Below are positions 59,318 to 64,000 of a stretch of 64,000 nucleotides of DNA, in pieces. The notes beneath the pieces are model-generated. The model was not told where the DNA came from, made no database searches, and saw only the letters and a list, made by a program, of their open reading frames with translations. This stretch comes from Acidobacteriota bacterium (lineage in GTDB: Bacteria > Acidobacteriota > Vicinamibacteria > Vicinamibacterales > Fen-181). Location: positions 9,600 through 73,599 of the forward strand of contig PMZR01000119.1 of NCBI GenBank assembly GCA_003170135.1. Reading direction: 5' to 3'. Both the position numbers and the translations under genes were made by a program. Positions within the stretch are counted from its first letter, which is position 1. Each line of letters opens with the position of its first letter.

Positions 59318-59650
59318 ATGCCGAAAGCGAAGAATTCCGAGACACCCGATCTAGTGGCCATGGGCGAGCAGGTCGCAAACGAGATCATCGGGTCCCTCGC
59401 GCACTTCGAGACCTTCGAGTGCGCCGAAGCGGTGGACCTCACGCCAATCGAGAAAGCCGCCGGCGTCGATTACGACCTGGACGATCGCGTGAATGAGTTC
59501 GCCCGGACGCTGCCCGAGAACCTGCGGGACCGCTTCAACGAGATCGCACACGAACTCCACGGATGGGGCTACGCACAGGAAAAGGCGGCCTACGCGGTGG
59601 GGTTGGCCGTTGGCAAGCGGTTGGCGCGGCTCGAAGGCGGTGCGCGATGA
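59318..59650 (+). CDS. Small mobile-element protein, unknown function
   Basis: The 110-residue acidic helical protein ends in AAYAVGLAVGKRLARLEGG. GGAGG lies 9 bases before the ATG. It overlaps the next gene by 4 bases. No family is recognised. It is probably the first gene of the coupled set ending with the recombinase. Confidence 0.6.
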   Translation: MPKAKNSETPDLVAMGEQVANEIIGSLAHFETFECAEAVDLTPIEKAAGVDYDLDDRVNEFARTLPENLRDRFNEIAHELHGWGYAQEKAAYAVGLAVGKRLARLEGGAR

Positions 59651-59973
59651 CTACCACGAAGCGCACGCCGAAGACGCCGGACCTGCGGACGCTCGCCAAC
59701 GCCGTGGTCGACAAGCGGTTGGCGTTTCTCAACGGCGATTATCTGGACTTCGTTGACCCGCCCGCCGAGATGCAAGAGACCCCGCTCGCGGAATGGAACG
59801 CACTGCTCACGGCCGCTCGCGCCCGGTTCTATCCGGAAGTCACGGAGGAGATGATCGATCGGGTGCGCGAATCTGCCGGCGATGAACTGGCGGCACTCGA
59901 AGAGGGGTGTGCGGCCGCAGGGTTCGTCGTGGGGCTCGAATTGGGCCGCCGGCTCGCGGGCGGTGGACGGTGA
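59647..59973 (+). CDS. Small mobile-element protein, paralogue-like
   Basis: The 108-residue protein ends in AAAGFVVGLELGRRLAGGG, similar to the end of the preceding protein. Its ATGA overlaps the upstream stop and its own stop overlaps the next start (GTGA). No family is recognised. Confidence 0.6.
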   Translation: MTTTKRTPKTPDLRTLANAVVDKRLAFLNGDYLDFVDPPAEMQETPLAEWNALLTAARARFYPEVTEEMIDRVRESAGDELAALEEGCAAAGFVVGLELGRRLAGGGR

Positions 59974-60164
59974 AGGCCGCCTGTCTCGACTCGATTGACC
60001 GGGCGCTTGAGCGCGTGGAGTGGGTCAACGGCCGCTGTCCGTGGTGCGACCGGCGCGAGAAGTACGGGCACGCATCGGATTGCGATCGTGAGGACGCGCG
60101 GCTTGCGCTTGCCGGATTGCGCGCGCTCTCTGAGCCGGACGACGACAAGCGGGGTCTGCGATGA
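59970..60164 (+). CDS. Small zinc-ribbon-like protein
   Basis: The 64-residue protein contains GRCPWCDRREKYGHASDC, which could bind zinc through its Cys and His residues. The GTG start overlaps the upstream stop by 4 bases, and the end overlaps the next ATG by 4. Confidence 0.55.
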   Translation: MKAACLDSIDRALERVEWVNGRCPWCDRREKYGHASDCDREDARLALAGLRALSEPDDDKRGLR

Positions 60165-60646
60165 CCGCCCGCAAGCGCCCGCCGGTGGAGTGGAAAGCCC
60201 AAGACACAGGCGGCGGGGCCGGGGGCGCGATGAGCCGGGCGACCTTGCCGGCGGACCTTCAGGGCATGGCCTCGCCCCACGTGGCGCGGCTTGCCGCCGT
60301 CGAGCGGTGGATTGCGGACCGGGCGAAGAACCCGATCAGCCTGCACCGGATCATGTTGGAGGACGTGTACGAACTGGCGACCGTCCAGCCGTTCGTGGGC
60401 AAGTCGGCCCGATTTGCCACTCCCGGCGAGTGGGCGGCGTACTCGCGCGGGTACTACACCGCGGTCGCACAGAGCCTCGCGGTCATGGAGCTTGCCACGA
60501 AGCGGTGGCAGCGGCGGATTCAGGTGCAGCGGAAGCGGCTGAGGGCCGAACGGCAGGCGCTCACAGGGGAGCGTGCGATCACGCCCGGCCCACGGGCGCC
60601 ACGTTCGCTTGGCAATGCGACAACCCCGGAGGTGTGCGGTGAGTGA
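60161..60646 (+). CDS. Mobile-element protein of unknown function
   Basis: The 161-residue protein is basic at both ends with a central mixed region (GEWAAYSRGYYTAVAQSLAVM). It is coupled to its neighbours by short overlaps. No family is recognised. Confidence 0.55.
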   Translation: MTARKRPPVEWKAQDTGGGAGGAMSRATLPADLQGMASPHVARLAAVERWIADRAKNPISLHRIMLEDVYELATVQPFVGKSARFATPGEWAAYSRGYYTAVAQSLAVMELATKRWQRRIQVQRKRLRAERQALTGERAITPGPRAPRSLGNATTPEVCGE

Positions 60647-61250
60647 CACGCAACCGCGGCGCGCGGCCATCTACGCCCGCGTCTCGACCTTCGACCAAGA
60701 ACCGGAGAACCAGCTTGCGGAACTCCGGCGCTACGTCGAAGCCCGCGGCTGGACGGTCAAGGAGTACACCGACCGCGGCGTGAGCGGGGCGAAGGACCAC
60801 CGGCCGGCGCTCGACCAACTGGTGGCCGATGCCACGCGCCGCCGGTTCGATGTGCTGGTGTGCTGGCGCCTCGATCGCCTCGGCCGCAACCTGAAGCACC
60901 TGATCGGCCTGCTCGATGACCTCCAGGCGCTCGGCGTGCCGTTCATCTCACTGGCCGAAGGCATCGACTGCACAACGCCGGCCGGCAAACTGCAGATGCA
61001 CATCCTCGGCGCGATCGCCGAATTCGAGCGGGCGCGCATCGCAGAGCGGGTCAAGGCTGGCCTTGCCAGGGCCCGTGCACAGGGGAAGCGGCTCGGCCGG
61101 CCTCGAGCCGTGCGCCCGCCCATCGACATTCCGAAAGGGCTGACGGTGCGGGCGGCGGCGGCGCTGTGGGGCTGCTCGAAATCGACGGCCGCAAGGCGGT
61201 TGTCGGAGGGTAGAATCCCCGTGGGACAAACGTCCGCGGCGGCGGCCTGA
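60639..61250 (+). CDS. Serine recombinase (resolvase/invertase family)
   Basis: The 203-residue protein has the resolvase catalytic domain with the nucleophile Ser in AIYARVSTFDQ (about residue 16), DRLGRNLKHLIGLLDDL and the long E-helix (EFERARIAERVKAGLARARAQG). A small C-terminal helix-turn-helix follows (TVRAAAALWGCSKSTAARRL). It is the short resolvase/invertase type, not a large integrase, so it more likely resolves or inverts DNA than integrates the element alone. GTG at 60639 has GGAGG 8 bases upstream. Confidence 0.88.
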   Translation: MSDTQPRRAAIYARVSTFDQEPENQLAELRRYVEARGWTVKEYTDRGVSGAKDHRPALDQLVADATRRRFDVLVCWRLDRLGRNLKHLIGLLDDLQALGVPFISLAEGIDCTTPAGKLQMHILGAIAEFERARIAERVKAGLARARAQGKRLGRPRAVRPPIDIPKGLTVRAAAALWGCSKSTAARRLSEGRIPVGQTSAAAA

Positions 61251-61269
61251 TTCGGAGCCGATTCTACAG

Positions 61270-61295
61270 GGGCCGTCGACAGCGGTTGACGGCCC
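61270..61295. terminator. Hairpin after the recombinase gene
   Basis: An 8-base-pair perfect stem (GGGCCGTC with GACGGCCC) lies about 20 bases past the stop. There is no clear T-run, so it may be a terminator, an RNA-processing hairpin or a recombination half-site. Confidence 0.4.
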
Positions 61296-61346
61296 GGACA
61301 ATCGGTTGGTTTTGGGACGGCACGCTGCATTGAGGAGGGAACCGCG

Positions 61347-61622
61347 ATGACATCGAGCGATCGGACCGTGAAGGCGTTGCTTCTTGCGATCGCGATCGGT
61401 TTATGGCTGCACCTGGTTGGTGACTGGATGCGACCGACGCCGGTTCACGCCCAAGTCGTCGCATTCACCGAATTGGATGCGCTGAAGCAGATCGGCGGTG
61501 AGGTAACGTCGATCAAGCGGACCGCGGAATTCATCAGCCGCGACACGGGGGGGATGAAGGCGAGCCTCGATTCGATCGCGCTGTCCGGTATCCTGAACTC
61601 AACGAAGCGCAAACAGCCATGA
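61347..61622 (+). CDS. Small membrane or exported protein
   Basis: The 91-residue protein has an N-terminal hydrophobic helix (about 8-27) and ends its signal-like region with PVHAQ, so it may be secreted. A helical tail follows. GGAGG lies 8 bases before the ATG. No family is recognised. Confidence 0.55.
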   Translation: MTSSDRTVKALLLAIAIGLWLHLVGDWMRPTPVHAQVVAFTELDALKQIGGEVTSIKRTAEFISRDTGGMKASLDSIALSGILNSTKRKQP

Positions 61623-61660
61623 GCAGCAACCGGGGCTCCCACGACTCGGAGCCATCGAGG

Positions 61661-61733
61661 TAAAATATTCGTTGCCGCCTACCCCGGCCTCATGAACCGG
61701 GGGACACCCAGCGTCCCTGGCTGGGGCGGCAAC
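61661..61733 (+). ncRNA. Predicted three-way-junction RNA with upstream -10-like box
   Basis: A 9-base-pair closing stem (GTTGCCGCC at 61671-61679 with GGCGGCAAC at 61725-61733) encloses two hairpins: CCCCGG/CCGGGG (61682-61687 with 61697-61702) and CCAGC/GCTGG (61708-61712 with 61720-61724). TAAAAT at 61661-61666 would start transcription at the stem. The overall shape recalls C4 antisense RNAs of phages, but this identity is from memory and unproven. It could also be the leader of the next gene. Confidence 0.5.
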
Positions 61734-61760
61734 TTACTTTTCAGGGCATCGTGAGGGGCG

Positions 61761-62459
61761 ATGGTGCACGCGGGCTGTTCCTTAGCGGATGGGTTGAGGC
61801 GCGCGCTCTCGGGCCGCACGAACGAACGACAATGGGGTGATGATTACGCCCACTGCGCGCCGGAATTGGCTAAAGTCTTCGCCGGCTCACTTACGACTAT
61901 CGCGCGAGAGGCACCGATCCCGCAGCCAGGACAGGCCAGGGACCTAGTTGATCGGCAAGCTGACATTGCGGACCTACTCCTCCGGCACTCTGCGCGCCTC
62001 ATGGCGCTCATAGAAAGACACCGAAGCGTTATCCGGAGCGCCGTCCGAAAGCAATATCTCCCACCTGGCTTCCCTCCCCGGGCTGGAACCATCGGCGACT
62101 TCATTGACCCGCCTTGGACCGGAGAAGGAGCAATCGAAACTTGCCTGCAACAGGCAGTGGCGCAGCTAAAAACTTGGAGGACCTGCGCCCGCAGAAGCGC
62201 GAATGCTCGCCCCGGACGGAAGCGCACACAGCGAACCTCGGTGGCTTCCTGGATCGGATTCCAATTACAGAAGCGCGGTATCCCCCTTACGACGGCAAGA
62301 ACGGGATACTTCGCTCGAGTGCTGCACGTTGTGTACGAAGCCGCAGGAATCACCAGCGGCCGTGACCTATCACGAGAGGCGCGCGACGGGCTTGAGTTCT
62401 TACGCTCTTTCACCGCATATCTAGCCGCACATTCGAACCCCAGAAAACCTAGCCAATAG
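61761..62459 (+). CDS. Mobile-element protein of unknown function
   Basis: The 232-residue protein is basic in the middle (RSANARPGRKRTQRTS) and mostly helical. AGGGG is close before the ATG. Its base and codon use are less GC-biased than the chromosomal genes to the left. No family is recognised. Confidence 0.5.
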   Translation: MVHAGCSLADGLRRALSGRTNERQWGDDYAHCAPELAKVFAGSLTTIAREAPIPQPGQARDLVDRQADIADLLLRHSARLMALIERHRSVIRSAVRKQYLPPGFPPRAGTIGDFIDPPWTGEGAIETCLQQAVAQLKTWRTCARRSANARPGRKRTQRTSVASWIGFQLQKRGIPLTTARTGYFARVLHVVYEAAGITSGRDLSREARDGLEFLRSFTAYLAAHSNPRKPSQ

Positions 62460-62542
62460 CACAGCAACCTCCATAGGTTTTTGCGCATCCCGGCCGTAAT
62501 CTACCCGCAGGTCTGTGCAGAAACTTTTTGCAGGAGGTCGCA

Positions 62543-62788
62543 ATGGGATTCCCGTTGCTGTCCGCGGCGATTCGCAATTCCGGGCTGTCGCAGTGGCAGA
62601 TCGCGGAACTGATCCAGATCTCCGAGTCTCGACTGTCGCGCATCGTGCGGCGCGGTGTGGCGCGGGACGAGGAGCGCGATGCACTCAGCCGACTATTGGG
62701 TGTTGATGAGGCCGAATTATTCGCTCCAGGGCCAGAGGTATCGCTAAACCTCGGTGGGCCCAGGCTGTGCGAGTCCGACGCAGGTTAG
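62543..62788 (+). CDS. XRE-type helix-turn-helix regulator
   Basis: The 81-residue protein is a single HTH domain (SAAIRNSGLSQWQIAELIQI then SESRLSRIVRRG, quoted in parts) as in phage repressors. The ATG at 62543 has GGAGG 6 bases upstream. It precedes the primase-polymerase gene. Confidence 0.8.
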   Translation: MGFPLLSAAIRNSGLSQWQIAELIQISESRLSRIVRRGVARDEERDALSRLLGVDEAELFAPGPEVSLNLGGPRLCESDAG

Positions 62789-62794
62789 TGGAAG

Positions 62795-62983
62795 GTGATT
62801 GCGGAGCCGCCGGCTGGCTGTAGCGGCCCCGCGTTGAGTGACCCGATGACGAGAACTCGACCGACCGAACCTGCCGCGTGCCTACTCCGGGCTCGCTCTA
62901 CGGCGCGGGCCCATCACCCGCGCTCCCGCCTTATCCTGCGCTCGTTCAACGCCAAAGGCAAGACGGCTGGGAGGCAGCGATGA
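62795..62983 (+). CDS. Doubtful small gene coupled to the primase gene
   Basis: A basic 62-codon frame (GTG at 62795, or ATG at 62846) ends in a TGA that overlaps the primase ATG by 4 bases, as other genes of the block do. It has no recognisable product and could be chance. If it is not a gene, the 191 bases between the XRE and primase genes contain nothing else I can identify. Confidence 0.25.
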   Translation: MIAEPPAGCSGPALSDPMTRTRPTEPAACLLRARSTARAHHPRSRLILRSFNAKGKTAGRQR

Positions 62984-64000
62984 CGCGCCCGGCCCCTGCC
63001 CACAGCGCCGCGCTGGCCGCAGGGGATGCCGGCCTCAGCGCGTGGCCGCCACGACAGGACGGTTCGAAGGCACCCGACGCTGGAACGTGGACGCAATGGC
63101 AGACCAGGCGCGCCACGCGCGAAGAACTCGCAACGGTCTATCCAAGGCACAGCGGACTGGGCATCTTTTGCGGTGCCCTGACTGACGATCCCGACCCCAC
63201 GATCGCGGCGCTCCCCGGTGTCGAAGCGATGGACTTCGATTGCCGCCAGACCTACGCCGCGGTGCTCGAGACGGCCGAAGCCGTCGGGTTGGCCTCGCTC
63301 ATCAAACGAATCGAAAGCGGATACTGCGACGACACCCCGCACGGCGGCGTACGCTGGCTCTATCGATGCCCCGTCGGTGACGGCAGCCTGAAGCTGGCCC
63401 AACGGCCGGCCACCGCCGAAGAACTCGCGCGGCACCCCAACGGCAAGATCATCGGGCTCGTTGAAACGCGCGGCAAGGGCGGATATGCCATCGTCGCCCC
63501 GAGCAACGGCACGGTGCATCCAACCGGCAAGGCGTACACGCGGCGCTCGGGCCTCTTCTCCACTATCGTCACGATTACGCCGGAAGAGCGCGCGGCGCTG
63601 TTCGGCCTGATTCGCACCTTCGACCAGATGCCGGCGCGCGACACACAACCGTTGAGGGCGCCCCCGGTAAGCGGCAACGGAACGCGGCCCGGCGACGACT
63701 ACAACGCACGCACCACATGGCCCGAGGTGCTCGAGCCGCACGGATGGACGCACGCGTACACGCGGCGTGACGGGGTGACGCTGTGGCGCCGGCCCGGAAA
63801 ACAGGGACCGGCCATCTCGGCAACCACGAATCACGCGGGCTCGGATCTGCTGTGTGTGTTCTCGACGTCGACGCCTTTCGAAACCATCGACGCGCGCAGC
63901 TACGACAGGTTCGCGGCGTACGCCGTGCTCAATCATGGCGGCGACTTCACCGCGGCGGCTCGGGAGTTGAGCGCACGAGGATACGGCCAGCCACGCGCCA
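62980..64000 (+). CDS. Archaeo-eukaryotic primase-polymerase (bifunctional DNA primase), partial
   Basis: The frame is open from ATG 62980 (GGAGG 5 bases upstream) to the window end, at least 340 codons. The N-terminal part matches the prim-pol pattern: LGIFCGALTDD, a Val-Glu-Ala-MDFDCR segment with the acidic metal-binding pair, HGGVRWLYRC and TRGKGGYAIVAPSNG with the glycine-rich loop. After about residue 215 a region with WRRPGKQ resembles the segment that joins prim-pol to a helicase in phage and element replication proteins. The C-terminus is outside the window. Confidence 0.8.
   Translation, partial: MTRPAPAHSAALAAGDAGLSAWPPRQDGSKAPDAGTWTQWQTRRATREELATVYPRHSGLGIFCGALTDDPDPTIAALPGVEAMDFDCRQTYAAVLETAEAVGLASLIKRIESGYCDDTPHGGVRWLYRCPVGDGSLKLAQRPATAEELARHPNGKIIGLVETRGKGGYAIVAPSNGTVHPTGKAYTRRSGLFSTIVTITPEERAALFGLIRTFDQMPARDTQPLRAPPVSGNGTRPGDDYNARTTWPEVLEPHGWTHAYTRRDGVTLWRRPGKQGPAISATTNHAGSDLLCVFSTSTPFETIDARSYDRFAAYAVLNHGGDFTAAARELSARGYGQPRA

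Larger units (their letters stand above)
57586..64000. mobile_element. Probable integrated mobile or prophage-like element (left edge uncertain)
   Basis: From the truncated regulator onward the window carries small unknown genes with 4- to 8-base overlaps, a serine recombinase, RHH and XRE regulators, a structured RNA and a primase-polymerase. This mix is typical of phages, satellites or integrative elements. The left edge may be at about 57,590, where the regulator is cut, or nearer 58,700, before the RHH gene. The right edge is outside the window. Confidence 0.55.

Overview
The window looks like chromosomal DNA from a high-GC Gram-negative bacterium, most likely an acidobacterium of the Vicinamibacteria type. 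This is inferred from the Tol-Pal and Lpt envelope genes, the codon use and the hybrid type II secretion/type IV pilus genes. No rRNA gene is present to confirm it. The last 6.4 kb has the character of an integrated mobile element.

Layout. 0-3.9 kb: a leftward tolQ-tolR-tolA-like-tolB operon. 3.9-9.3 kb: recN, miaB, a bifunctional-nuclease-family gene and a parA-parB pair behind a clear promoter. 9.3-9.7 kb: a gene-free gap with a strong dif-like Xer recombination site. 9.7-18.4 kb: a GH57 glycosidase, a single-gene LptF-LptG fusion, a PHP-domain protein, metK with a long structured leader, and xerD. 18.5-23.7 kb: cell-wall amino-sugar recycling (murQ, nagB, an N-acetylglucosamine-kinase-like gene, a GHL10 glycosidase and a penicillin-binding-type serine hydrolase). 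23.7-34.2 kb: a leftward secretion/pilus operon (gspF, gspE, pilM, pilN, pilO, pilP-like, a TPR-secretin-cohesin protein and pseudopilins) with one lipoprotein gene in the opposite direction inside it. 34.4-42.0 kb: two lytic transglycosylases, a lipoprotein, comM, a Mut7-C protein and an M23 peptidase. 42.2-49.7 kb: secA, guaB, tsaE, a fused NAD(P)HX repair gene and a class IV aminotransferase. 49.8-54.2 kb: the glycine cleavage operon gcvT-gcvH-gcvPA-gcvPB. 54.5-56.4 kb: an Asp/Glu racemase-like gene and two envelope genes of unknown role.

56.5-64.0 kb: a sigma-54-type regulator is cut off at its ATP-binding loop. Beyond it lie small unknown genes, a ribbon-helix-helix regulator, a translationally coupled string of tiny genes ending in a serine recombinase, a predicted three-way-junction RNA, an XRE regulator and a primase-polymerase gene that runs off the window. 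This block is best read as a mobile or prophage-like element.

The most unusual features are: the dif site 0.3 kb from parAB; a set of gene-end spacers made of short-period degenerate repeats, usually in inverted arms, one holding a remnant of a 23S-intervening-sequence (four-helix-bundle) protein gene; the LptF-LptG fusion; the secretin with a C-terminal cohesin domain; and the compact RNA in the mobile block.
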